Positions 1 to 11,343 of a DNA stretch of 54,272 bases are shown in pieces; position 1 is the first letter of the stretch; each line of letters begins with the position of its first letter. The notes beneath the pieces were generated by a model. It was not told the origin of the DNA. It searched no databases and worked only from the letters and a program-made list of their open reading frames with translations. The position numbers and the translations under genes are program-made. Source of the stretch: Parasitella parasitica (lineage: Eukaryota; Mucoromycota; Mucoromycetes; Mucorales; Mucoraceae); NCBI GenBank assembly GCA_025201805.1, contig MU619238.1, positions 137,970 to 192,241 on the forward strand, in the 5' to 3' direction.

Positions 1-341
1 GTATGATTGATATAACTCTCTCATACTCCTTACAGATGTAAGTATATATACATTCTAAACTTAAGTCAATATCCTAACCATTATTTTCTTTTTACCCAAG
101 TTTTTCTGCTTTTCTAAGGTAAATTCATGATCGTACTATGATACCATCAAAAACTAACTTAAATTGTCTAATTTACATTTGTACTTTTTCCACAATAGGT
201 AAGATAATGGTCCAATAATTATCTCTGATTCGTCTAAAATAATTTCTTTTTTATCCAAAATAGGTAAGCTATTTGTCTAAATATTAATTTCAATTCGTCC
301 AGAAAAAAATTAACATCGTCTGAATTTAAAGTAGAAACACT
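1..341. other. AT-rich flank, no gene seen
   Basis: No convincing coding sequence. The stretch ends at the left copy of the 14-bp repeat that flanks the LINE fragment. Confidence 0.5.
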
Positions 342-2059
342 GTAGACGAATCTAATCCCATGCTGGCTATTCTGCGGAATCTATTTAATGAAGTGCACAT
401 TGAAGTCTTACTCAACAACTCTACCTCACCTAGATTTCAACCAATTACTGGAGTACTGCAAGGATCCATACTATCCCCCTTCTTATACTCTATCTACATC
501 AATGGTTTACCACATCTCCTACGTCCACATTTGAGTAATGTTAACGAAATGACAAATGCCATCGAACTCGCTCCAACAATCACATCCCTCTTGTATGCTG
601 ACGATGTTGTCTTGATTGCAAAACCCGAAAAAATGCCACATTTACTACAGACGTGCGAGGATCATAGTTATACCTTGGGTTACCGTTGGAACCCTAAGAA
701 ATGTGTCATTGTTGCTCCACCTCGAGATACTCAAGAATATCACCTTTATGGTACCAACATACCCAAAGAAACCTCCTTTTCGTATCTTGGCATAGCCATC
801 AAACCAGGTGGAAACATTAATACTGCTACTTTAATACAACAGAATGTCAACAAAGCCAAACAATCCATGAACCAAATATCTGCTATCGGGACCAACTCGA
901 AAGGGTTTTCCACATTACTATCGATGCGCTTCTATGTCCAAATGATACGTTCACAAATGGAATATGGACTAGCAATCTGTGCCTTGAATCAAACAAATAT
1001 AAAGCAGCTCGAGGCGGGTCAAAATGACTGTGTACGTAAACTGTATGGGGGATCTCGAACATCTTCAACGAAAGTGATGTTGCGTATGGCCAATCAGCCC
1101 TCAATGAAAGATAGAATAATAATTTTGCAAGCTAAATACATACGTCGAGCACTACAACTACCAGAGGATACACTGTTACAAAAGCTACTACCGCATATCC
1201 AAACATCTGCCAGTCAATCTTAATGGTACAAATTAATCTCCAATCCTCTCTGGCAAAAATGTGAACCAGTGTTGGACATATTAGACCGACGTACCTTTAA
1301 CACCCTGAAGCGAGAATTCCTTCAGGATAGTTATGCCACTCTCTGCAATGGTCCGAATAGCCAAATGATTTCCACTTGCCGTCCAACTTTGGTGGTTGAT
1401 CCTATTCTATGGCTACCAATGACACGTATGGAGCGTAGTCAGGTACTTCGATGGCGTCTTGGCTGGCTTCCAGGAGGCAAACCACGCCCTTGCCCTTTCC
1501 ACCCGAAAACTAATCTCTCTCGTGCTCACGTTACTGACTGTCTGCAGATACATCGCCGACTTCAGTTGCCTGAATCTATCCAAGACCCTCTTTCTTTCCT
1601 GCTTAACTTACTGCCACTAAAAAAGCCCACAAATGCTTAATACAGCGCTTCCTGGGCAGTCCGTTGGCCCGCAATCTGCTTGATCCTATTCGAATTAGAT
1701 CATATTTTCCACAATGAAGACGTTCCTCCGGCTCCTCCTCATATCGGTACTAGTTTGGTAGAATGGTTGCATAGGTAAAAGCTGCTAGTGTTTCTGACCT
1801 GTTTCTGGATTTTTTTCTTTTTATTTCTCCTCTTTTATACTCTTTCATTTCAACTTATATTTGTTTCAATTTATAATTTCTTACCTCTTCCTTACTTTTT
1901 TCGTTTTCCCTCTTGACTCTTCAGAGGGTTTTTTTCTTTCCTTTCACTTGGCGAACTGGTCCGGGCAATGCAGTTATTCCAACTATTGTGCTCATTATGA
2001 CCATTTTTATTTTCCTTTTTATTTAATAAAATTTCTCATTTAACCGTAGACGAATCTAA
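342..2059 (+). mobile_element. 5'-truncated LINE (non-LTR retrotransposon) with candidate target-site duplication
   Basis: A reverse-transcriptase reading frame is flanked by a perfect 14-bp direct repeat, GTAGACGAATCTAA, at 342-355 and 2046-2059. The inserted DNA would be 356-2045, about 1.7 kb. The protein enters inside the RT domain just before the GVLQGSILSPFLYSIYIN block, so the endonuclease and the first half of RT are missing, as expected from incomplete target-primed reverse transcription. The right end is A/T-rich and holds AATAAA-like sequence but no clean poly-A tail. A long direct repeat and 5' truncation fit a LINE better than an LTR element; the exact boundaries are inferred. 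Confidence 0.7.
360..1640 (+). pseudogene. LINE reverse transcriptase fragment, interrupted by one stop
   Basis: The frame holds the second half of an RT domain: the GVLQGSILSPF block, then the catalytic YADD motif (SLLYADDVVLIAK, near 590-625), then thumb and connection sequence. A single TAA at 1221-1223 interrupts it. The same frame resumes at 1224 and runs to 1638, ending with a Cys/His-containing tail (PCPFHP...HVTDC) typical of the C-terminus of fungal LINE ORF2 proteins. There is no endonuclease domain and no upstream ORF1. With the N-terminus missing and an internal stop this copy cannot be autonomous. The two halves stay in phase, so the stop is a point mutation, not an indel, and the insertion is probably fairly young. 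Confidence 0.8.
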
Positions 2060-3371
2060 ATGCTATCCCAAATAAGGATCAGGCTGCTTTCAACCAAACA
2101 ATTGATTTTTTTTTCTTGATACTACACAGTGTCTTGAGAAAGTTGGACAAAGCAACAAAAGAAGAGGCAATGTCGAGCTTGATTGCAATAAACCGTCTGC
2201 CACCTTTTGTTGCTTTGTCTAACTTTCTTATTGGCCAAAACTCTCCGAATTTGTACGATTGCATTAGTTATATCGCTAATTTGGGTAGCTTCTACCGACA
2301 ATACACGTTGGTTTTGTCAATGCAGTTTCGTGTTGGAGAAAATTCTTCCTCTATAATGTTTTATGCTTAATTTCATATTCTTTGACATGAGAACAAAATT
2401 TAGCTGCTAGTTTAAGCATGGTTTTTGCGGGCATATTAATGTTCATGACCATCCATAGGTCCCAAAATAGGGTTACTAAAGAATCTGAATTTTCAGTCTT
2501 TTTTTACTGTTACAGTCCGATTAAAAAGTTGGTGGGATGGGAATGGGGTTTCAGTTTCGCTTGATACCTATAGAAAGGATGAAAGATACTGCTTGAAGTC
2601 CAAGTATATCTATAAAATACAAAAACTTAAAGCTGATATTCTTTAGATTAGGTAAATTACAATCAATAAAAAATAAAGTGCAACTTGTTTTAGCATAGTA
2701 CAGTACAAATTCATAGCAAAATACTTGAAAAAGGAGCATCAAGTGTATACAACGACGAGCTGAAAAACATTTGAGAACCGAGATGAAGAGCTGGATTTGT
2801 GTTGTGTCGGATAAAACGATAGCTCAGAGTATTCTTGGCCATGGCAATCTGTATGAAATCATATATAATCAACGTAAATACACTATTAGCACTTGATATT
2901 AGGTCAAATAGGCCGATGACATATCCACAGATGTGATGTAATTTATGAGAAAAGACTTGGGTTTGAAAGTCGGTATATCTCGTATCTAATACAAGCCTAT
3001 TTTCTTTGTTTTTTTAATCGAACAATAGCTAATTTAATGCAAGTAGATGCTAAAATTTTGTCAGCCGGACTATGAAATAAACCGTGATAAGCAGCATGTA
3101 CTCTTTTCTTCATTTGAATTACTCATCATCTGTTTTGAGGGAATATATATAACAATTTATAATCCAACTATGAGGTTATCGTGGTTGCACATTGAACATG
3201 TTTATGACTCAGACCTGTTAATGAAAATCGAGAAGGGTGGTTGACGAGAGTATTCAGTTTATTTCGCCATTTCAATTGGATATCATTGGCCAAAGAATCA
3301 TCTCTACACCATACTCTGGTTCCCTTATTGGGCTTCTTAGACAAGCGTAATATGCTCTATGATCAGAACAA
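2060..3371. other. spacer with one hairpin repeat
   Basis: Between the LINE and the PAPS reductase promoter I see only short, unconvincing reading frames. The one structured item is the inverted repeat at 2135-2230. Confidence 0.5.
2135..2230. repeat. 27-bp inverted repeat with 42-nt loop
   Basis: The left arm 2135-2161 and right arm 2204-2230 are reverse complements at 25 of 27 positions. The core is AAGTTGGACAAAGCAACAAA on the left, with one G/A difference on the right. The loop is 42 nt. No transposase lies nearby, so this could be a small foldback element, a MITE remnant or a strong hairpin. It begins about 75 bp after the right LINE repeat. Confidence 0.7.
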
Positions 3372-3379
3372 TATAAAAA
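3372..3379 (+). promoter_or_regulatory. TATA box of PAPS reductase gene
   Basis: TATAAAAA lies 66 nt upstream of the ATG at 3445. Several other genes in this window carry a TATA element at a similar distance. Confidence 0.55.
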
Positions 3380-3444
3380 GCATCATTGAAACATAGTCTT
3401 TAATTGTTTCTTTATCTTTTTCTAATACCAATCAAATACATAAA

Positions 3445-4281
3445 ATGCCTGCTAGCACCATCTACAGTAAAATCCAATCGAGTTCTGATTTGACTCCTGA
3501 GGCCATCAAGCATTTGAATGAACATCTTGCAAAATTGGAGCCAAAAGAAGTGCTTGAATGGGCTATCGACTGCTTACCCAACTTGTACCAAACGACAGCT
3601 TTTGGATTGACTGGCCTTGTTACCCTTGATTTGATCAATAAAATCAGCATTGATCGTAATCAGTCTCATCTGGTACCATTGATCTTTTTGGACACGCTCT
3701 ATCATTTCAAAGAAACATTGGATCTTGCCGAACGCTGCAAATCTACTTATCAGGTTCCCCTCAAAGTCTATAAGCCATTGAACGCTGAAAATACTGATGA
3801 TTTCGAATCTGAATATGGTCAGAAATTATGGGAGACTGACGAAGATTCCTATGACTACCTCATCAAAGTGGATCCTGCTCGCCGTGCCTATGAAGAACTT
3901 CAAGTCAAGTCTGTCATCACCGGTCGCCGTCGTAGTCAAAAGGGTGATCGCGAAGCTATCCCCATATTGGAAGTCGATGGCACTGGTTTAATCAAGTTGA
4001 ATCCCCTTGCCTACTGGGATTTCCAACAAGTCTGGACCTATGTTCGTGCTAATGAAGTCCCTTACAACCCTCTTGTCGACCAAGGCTATCGCTCTATTGG
4101 TGATTGGCATTCAACCCATGCTCCTGTTAACGGCGATGAGCGCTCTGGGCGCTGGTCTGGTCAACAAAAGACTGAATGTGGACTCCATAAAGACTATTTC
4201 AAAATGCGTGCTGCTTTCATGGCATCCAAAAAGAAAAGAGAAGCACAAAATCTTCAGCAGCAAAATGCCATTACTGCTTAG
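3445..4281 (+). CDS. met16: phosphoadenylyl-sulfate (PAPS) reductase
   Basis: Reduces PAPS to sulfite with thioredoxin as electron donor, in cytosolic sulfate assimilation leading to cysteine and methionine. One uninterrupted exon encodes 278 residues, close to the usual fungal size (yeast Met16 is 261). The N-terminal QTTAFGLTG stretch is the family's PAPS-binding loop. It is followed by FLDTLYHF, TGRRRSQ, a YRSIGDWHST motif and the C-terminal KTECGLH motif whose single cysteine is catalytic. The lack of the extra cysteine pairs of bacterial APS reductases supports PAPS over APS as substrate. The start is the first ATG after the TATA box. The gene converges on MMS19, with only 135 bp between the two stop codons, so the 3' UTRs probably overlap. 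Confidence 0.95.
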   Translation: MPASTIYSKIQSSSDLTPEAIKHLNEHLAKLEPKEVLEWAIDCLPNLYQTTAFGLTGLVTLDLINKISIDRNQSHLVPLIFLDTLYHFKETLDLAERCKSTYQVPLKVYKPLNAENTDDFESEYGQKLWETDEDSYDYLIKVDPARRAYEELQVKSVITGRRRSQKGDREAIPILEVDGTGLIKLNPLAYWDFQQVWTYVRANEVPYNPLVDQGYRSIGDWHSTHAPVNGDERSGRWSGQQKTECGLHKDYFKMRAAFMASKKKREAQNLQQQNAITA

Positions 4282-4375
4282 AGGCGCTTCTAAATCTTCC
4301 CTCCTCTCCTTACATCAATCTTAATTATTTAGCATTTATACAACATCTTTATCGTATATTTTTTCATTATACTTT

Positions 4376-4383
4376 TGTACATA
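4376..4383 (+). promoter_or_regulatory. candidate Pumilio-binding site in 3' UTR
   Basis: TGTACATA, a match to the UGUANAUA consensus of Puf3/Pumilio proteins, lies 95 nt after the PAPS reductase stop on the sense strand. It may be functional because this window encodes a protein with that exact code, but chance matches are common in AT-rich DNA. Confidence 0.3.
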
Positions 4384-4416
4384 GATTTACACAATAAACT
4401 CAAACATTTATTAATT

Positions 4417-7400
4417 CTATTTTTGAACTATAAGATACCAGTTCTCTATACATTCGACTGCTTGTTTTCTAACGAGCCTCTTTTTATCATCCAAAGGAAT
4501 TGTAATCGCTTTTAACGTATCTTTTACAAATGGCACTACGATATCCCTGGGTATCTTTGTAGAGATGAGGTCAATGCATTTTAATGCAGATATTCTAACA
4601 TGCATCGACTTTTCAGCAGGGCCAATTAGTGATATAAACGCAGGCAAAAGCGTGATAATGTGCTTTGCCATGATGTCGGTTGCTTCTTGAAGGGAGAATT
4701 GGAATAAATCCAAGGTCGAGAGCTTTAAAACTATGTCCGGGAAAGCCATAGACTCTATTAATAACGGTACAAGCTATATGCTACAGTGAGAAAAAAAAAA
4801 CGCGTGTTTTTTGTTTATAATCTTACCGGTGGTAATTCGTCAATAAGAATGGATCTAGGTACATTCTTAAGTAAATAAGCAATAGCAATCAAGAAATTCA
4901 ATTTCTCATCTATCAGACATCAAAGATCGAACTAGAGTTAATAGCTCGTTTTTACTGCTGCATTGGCTTGCATACCTTCTGTAGAAGAGTTGAAATTCTT
5001 CAGTAACTTGGGAAGGGCAAAATTCATAAACTTTTGTTTGTACAAGAACTGTAATGCATATTGGTTAGCGTTTATTTTGTTTTTTATTATATAGTCCTGT
5101 AGTTCTTACCGAAATGTTGGCATAACATTGTTTATTCAAACACAAAGGATCATCCCCTACAAGTACATCGAAGCCACTTGAAGCATTTCTACCAACCACA
5201 CTATCTGGAATCAAGGTGATCAAAAAGTCTATCATCTCAATACTTTTTTTGTGAGTACGAGTGACAAGAGCTTTCGCTATCTATAAGAATAAATTAGTTG
5301 TTTTTAACATATATGCCTTAGCAATATATATACCCAAATGTATAAAGATAAGGCCGATTGTGATTTTGCATGCACAAGCTGTTCCAATCTTGATTTTAAA
5401 GTATCCAAGTAGGCTTGAAATGCCTCGTCTTTACATAGTTTAGTACACAGTATTTGACAAGCATGACGGTGTATCAAACATACCATCCTTCCACTTGTTG
5501 ATAATAGATGCAGTGATTCTTGAAAATGCAAGAATTTGTGGCTGATTTGTACTTATCAATGCTTGGCCTACAATTTCATCTAGAAATGCATTGTTAGATG
5601 CTACAGGCATAGTAACATCTTTTCTAAACGAGGAAACTACTGTGGCAAATAACTGTGTGGAGGCTGCTCGGGGCTTTGAAGCTTGAGCAGAAAGAGGGGA
5701 AAACGTAGGCAATGCGTCTAGGCCAAGATGGCGAAGATCAAGATCTTTAAAGTATTTGAATACTTTAACAGCATAATCTTCTTGATCACTATGATAATGT
5801 ATCAGCACATCGATGATCATTGTAATTGCATGCGTAATACTTACGATTTGCCCAAGTTCCTCACAACGGTTAAAATGATAAGATTAATAGTCTCTACCAC
5901 TTCGTCATCAAGTATAACGAGTTGGGCAGGATTAGCAGAATCATCCATAGCTGCAGATATTACGGAGGCAAACAGCTTGGGCAACAGTGTTTCTGCACAA
6001 AGCTTGATGTCTGGCTGCTTTTCAGTATCTTTGGTTTGGACAAGTCTTAGTAATGTTGAAATGATTTCTAGAGCGTATCTTTTATCTTGATCTGCATGTG
6101 CAAGTTGAGTGAGTAGGAATAAATTCACGTGTATGTATATATATATATGTGCTCAAGGAATTCAACTTACTATGACTACAGATGTACAGAAACTTGGTCA
6201 GTAATTCTTGCTCTGTAGCTTCATATATAGAAGGTCGTAGACATAGATGTTGGATAGTTGCTAATGTAAGTTTGTATGGCACAATATCTAATTTGCTGTT
6301 TTTATCCGTAGATGAAAAGTCTGGCAGCAACTTTATAAGGACAGGTACAGTGATATCTCTCACAAGATTAGCGTCAAAAGTAGAGACTTCTGTCAAAGAC
6401 ATCTCCACAGACATTCTTAACCTGTCTTCTTCTTCTATTTCTAGAAAAAGACTTAGTACCTGGACACTCACAGCCCTCTACATAAGCCACGGTTTAGTAA
6501 CTTGCTGGCAGAAAAGATATATATAATACCTCGCTTCTAGTCATGTAGTTTTTTAATACGCATAGCAGCCCCAGACCGAGAACACCCATTAATCGGATTT
6601 CAGGGTGCTCTTTTGACGTCTTGATAGCAGTAGAGAAAATCTCCATAAATTTGCTCTTGTAAGAGACCAGTATTGAGTCATGACCAGCCCCAATGTTGTT
6701 ATCACTTCCTGTTGCTGCACCGTATACAATTTTTCTTGCTTGGATAATAGCTACCATGGTACACAAAATCAAATAACGGTCAGGCATGACATCGCTAGTC
6801 CTATATTGACGCAATAATAAAGGCAAGATTGTGCTTTCTATTAATAAATATGCAAATGCTAATCCAGATAATAGTCAGCATTGAGATGTAATAATTTGGA
6901 TAAACTAAACTGCACTTACGAGAAGCGGAAGCAATGGATCTCAAGATCAAACTAGCTGGTTTGACCGTGTCTTCCTCTAGTTCATCCAATAAATTGGCGC
7001 AATCGTCTACAAGAGGCTTCAATGCTCCAGTTACGGCGTCATTTTCTTTGGCAGAAATCATTTTATCACTGGTAATGACTTTTGCCACTGCGTTGATAGC
7101 GTCTAACGAAGGCTCTCTTAATCCGGGGTCAGGGCTACCGTTAATGATCTCGATCTTAATGGCATCAAAGACTTTAGACGCAACTGCTAAAATTTCCCTA
7201 GCTGGATAAACTGAGGCACAAGCTGTAATTGTTTCCAGTGAATCTTTCTGCACCATTATTTAAGACAAATTGAAACCGAAACAAAACTGCAATCATAAAT
7301 ACCTTTGCACTTCCCGATGTCGTAGACATTTTCTGCAATAGCAACGGCAACGCCAATTCCGAGAATAAAGGCGTTGATGCCATACACTTTCGAAGATTTA

Positions 7401-8369
7401 CCTTGAGGTCTTTGGCAGTAATTCCGTATGGATTGTCGGGAGGGGGACGAAATGTAATGGGAAAATAGCAAAATGTAGCCGCAAACAGATCCTCCACATG
7501 CAGAGATATATCTAGCAGCTTGACGATTTTTTGAATGACTGTATAAACCGACATCAAATTACGAGGATCCTTTTCATTTGTGATGGATTGAATGAACATG
7601 GCAATAAATTCGTTTGCAACCGTTTCAACATGCTGGCAATGCTTATCCAAAAGATTCTCAGAGATTTTGATTGCTGCATTTCTTGTCAGATGTGCAAATG
7701 ATTGAACCCGCATGTCACCACGGAAGCTATTGTGTACTTTTGTAAATCATCTAATGCACTATCTGTTTTAAAAAGAGCAGGTAATTACCTTGAAACCACA
7801 GTTTTTGTACATACAGCATTGAAGCCATCAAACCTACTCGTCAATGCGTCTAATCCTGACATGAGGTTGGGAACGCTGGCTTGATCTGATAAGCGGTTGC
7901 AGTAAAAATTGACCAGCACAGACACTAGCCCAATTGCAATCAGCTGAAAACATTTCTTTCCCCAATAAATTCCACATAATTACCTGCATCATCGCTCAAT
8001 TTCTCTTGGTCTGCATTTCCCAGCGTACACGACAGCAAAGAAATTGCTGTTTTGTGTGTGCAAGTGGGTTAGCCATACACAAACTCACAGAACACCTAGA
8101 TTGATTACCTTTTGAGCGTATGTCGTCATTTTCATGTGTAAGGTATTCTTCCAAAAGCTGAATCAAGGCCAACAGGTTGGAATTTACATCGCCCTTATTG
8201 ACAACTAAAGTGCACATACAAGAGAACGCAATGAGGGGCCTATCTACTAGCGTGGTTTTGATGTTGGACACTCACTTTCAACGACATTTTTGACCACAGC
8301 AGAAGAAGATGGATCATTTTCCTCAGTTATCATGAATTCCGTGACATATTTATTCATTGAGTTGCTCAT
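4417..8369 (-). CDS. mms19: MMS19/Met18 homologue, cytosolic Fe-S targeting scaffold
   Basis: HEAT-repeat scaffold of the cytosolic iron-sulfur targeting complex, handing Fe-S clusters to DNA repair and metabolic enzymes. Fifteen exons join in phase to 1028 residues (yeast Met18 has 1032): 8276-8369, 8109-8204, 7984-8046, 7789-7924, 7303-7726, 6920-7247, 6530-6837, 6171-6477, 5845-6091, 5484-5788, 5334-5428, 5110-5280, 4976-5048, 4827-4909, 4417-4773. Family signatures are EYLTHENDDIRSKG near the N-terminus, FCYFPITFRPPPDNPYGI in the first third, YKQKF, and the C-terminal KKRLVRKQAVECIENWY block. The start at MSNSMNKY was chosen by alignment with Met18; the methionine at 8357 is also possible. 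The gene is convergent with PAPS reductase and lies 250 bp beyond the RPT5 stop on the same strand. Confidence 0.92.
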
Positions 8370-8619
8370 CTCCTTCAATGCGGAAGAAATAGGAAAAGGT
8401 GATTGACAAAAAAGACTCATCATTTTCAAATATCTCGAGATTTTCATCAAGCCAATCAAGATCAATGATAACCAATGCCCCAGTTTCTGTCCAAGTCCAC
8501 AATTTTTAACGCAGTGTGAGGGTAATGGCACGCTTATTGTTTAATGTGAAATAAACATGCAGACACCACAACTCAGAATATTGCGGTCTAAAGGTCAAAT
8601 ATCAAACAATTTATTCATT

Positions 8620-10100
8620 TTATGCATAGTATTGTAAAGTCATCTTCTTCTTTGCTTGGACTTCTTGAATGGCTTCCATAAAGTCTTCATGTGTGATCTC
8701 CACAGCGCCACGACGAAGAGCCAACATACCACTCTCAACGCAAATAGCTTTACATTGAGCACCGTTGAATTCGTCACAGCATCTAGACAACTCATCAAAG
8801 TTGACATCTTTACTGACATTCATCTTTCTCGAGTGAATTTGGATGATGCGAGCTCTAGCTTCTTCATTTGGTAGTGGGAATTCGATCTTGCGATCCAAAC
8901 GACCCGAACGCAGCAACGCAGGATCTAGGATATCGATACGATTTGTGGCAGCAATCACCTTGATACGATCATCCGACGAGAAACCATCCAATTGGTTTAG
9001 TAATTCCAGCATAGTACGTTGGACTTCACGATCGCCAGATTTTTCAGAATCAAAACGTTTAGTACCAATGGCATCTAATTCATCGATAAAGATAATGGCA
9101 GGCGATTTCTCCTTGGCAAGTTCAAATGCATCACGGACCAATTTAGCACCATCACCGATGAACATTTGTACTAACTGTGGTCCTGCCAATTTTAAATAGG
9201 CTGAATTGGTTTGCGCCGCGCAGGCTCTGGCAAGTAAAGTTTTACCAGTACCAGGAGGTCCATACATTAAAACGCCCTTGGGTGGTTTGATGCCCAAATT
9301 CTTGAACCGATCAGCATGTGTCATGGGTAAAACAACGGCTTCCACAAGCTCTTCGATTTGTTTATCTAAACCACCAATGTCGTTATAGTCTTCGGTTGGT
9401 TTCTCATCTACTTCCATTGCTTTTACTCTCGAGTCGTATTCGGCTGGTAATGTATCTAAAATCAAGAAACTATCCTTGTTGACACCGATAAGATCTCCAG
9501 GCTTTAAGCTATCTGCATCTACAAGGCCGATCAAGGGTAAAAAGATGGTCTAATTCACAAAAGAGATTAAAAACACGTAGAATTAGGAAATTGTATGCAG
9601 TACCTGTCTTGTCGAGGTCTTGATAACTGCACATTTGCCCTTTTTTTGATTATTCAAATCGACATTAGCGCCATCTTCCTCTTCATCCTCCTCAGGTTCA
9701 ACATCAAGCAACTAAATACAATTATTGTAAATATACAATATGTGGTTTTCAGGTAACTACCAAAAAGAGATGACAGTATCGTAAACATACCTCTACTACA
9801 TTGCCAACAAGGTATGGAAGCTGCTTATTCATCTTGATCTTTTCTTTATTGTCTTTGATTCTTTCCTTCATGGCAGCTTGTTCATGTTGAAGCCTGACAA
9901 TTTCGGATTTCATGACCTATTTAGTGCGCTTAATTATCTGTAGAATGGGTTTTTACATTATGAATTACCTTGATATCATTTTCTAGAAGCCTAGTTCTAT
10001 TTGTTATTTCTTCAGGAGCTAAACGAAGAATGTCTTGTCCAACGTCATCTTGTTCTTCTGCTTGGCTCTCCCAGAGTGCTTTATCTTCTAATGTAGCCAT
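8620..10100 (-). CDS. RPT5: 26S proteasome regulatory ATPase subunit Rpt5 (6A/PSMC3)
   Basis: One of the six AAA ATPases of the 19S base that unfold ubiquitinated substrates and open the 20S gate. Four exons (9969-10100, 9791-9916, 9604-9711, 8620-9549) give 431 residues; yeast Rpt5 has 434. A coiled-coil N-terminus (to about 90) is followed by an OB-like segment, Walker A GPPGTGKT at 219-226, Walker [12 protein letters not shown] around 274-284, and the [17 protein letters not shown] arginine-finger region. The last residues, QYYA, form the HbYX-type tail that docks in the 20S alpha-ring pocket and is characteristic of Rpt5. Introns are 52, 79 and 54 nt. No TATA box was seen, as common for housekeeping genes. 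Confidence 0.96.
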
Positions 10101-11343
10101 TGTATTTATAGAGAAAATTTGTTTGAAAGATTATATTTCAAAAAAGAATGGTCAACTAAATATTGCAGAGAACAGTAGGTCCACGTAATGTCCACACAAT
10201 AAACTCCGGGTTTACGCGTAGGATTGTCATCTATTTAGTGATACGTTTGAAACCTTGCCGTGTCTGAAAAGAATGTAGCGTTTCTTGCATATTAGGTATC
10301 AGTACGGAGTGTATAGAGGCAAAAATATACTTTTATATCCCTGTTAACCGTAAACAAATTATGGCCGTTTCCTATTTTTTACTTGATTTAAATGGATAGA
10401 TACCACATTGAATAATTTTAATTTAGAGAATGAGCTAGATAATATGGACTACATGATATGCGGTCAAATTTTCTACATGTAATTTCAGGATATTGATTTC
10501 TATCTAAATGGCCACTAACCTATCAAGTAACAGCGGTGTCTTCCTAAACCTACACAACAAAAGATAATGGTGACCACTGGCTTTTTAATACATAAAAGTT
10601 ACATCGAAAAAGCTTCAGTCTTTTTAGTTATTTATTTTTTTCATCTATGAGCAAAAGCGATCTTTTCAACGGAAATCATCTAGAAAACGTAACAAGTCTT
10701 TGCTTAATGTACTCAAAGAGCTTATTTGAATTTAAAGTTAATTTTCTCACTTGTATTGCTTCTTCGATAAGTAAAGAAAGTATTTACAACGACGTTTTTT
10801 TTAAGTATGAAATACTGTGTAGCTAATTTATGGAGTATTTACAAAATTAACGAAATAGAAACTTCTTTTCAAACGATAGCTGACCACAATCAATATAAAT
10901 GATAACAATATCACTATTTCAGAAATCTGATTAGTGGAATGGTATCAACTGGTAAATATTTCAGGATGTTCCTCAGTGCCTTCTACTTGATAAGCAGTTG
11001 AAATTACAGATTTTTGAATATTACTACAGCCATAATTATTTCCAAATTTGGAAATAATTTGACATATGAACACCGCTCAGGGGGAACTATTTTCAAATTC
11101 CACCAAATTATGAGTGATTTGTATGTTTCTTCGCACAAAAAATTTATCAATTTTTTTATATCATACTATAAAGTTTAAAGGGAATAATGACTATCAAATG
11201 TAGTTGAATACTATATCACAAAATAAAATAAAGAGAAAGCAAGATGATTTAGATGGGAAATAAAATAAGGCTACTATATAATGGAAATAGATGTATATAT
11301 AAAAGGCATGTTGAATACAATTACAAAAAATTAGGAGGAAAAA
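10101..11343. other. spacer, RPT5 5' flank and MTHFR 3' flank
   Basis: AT-rich, with no reading frame that looks coding. It holds the RPT5 promoter on the left and the MTHFR 3' end on the right. Nothing else is recognised. Confidence 0.5.
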
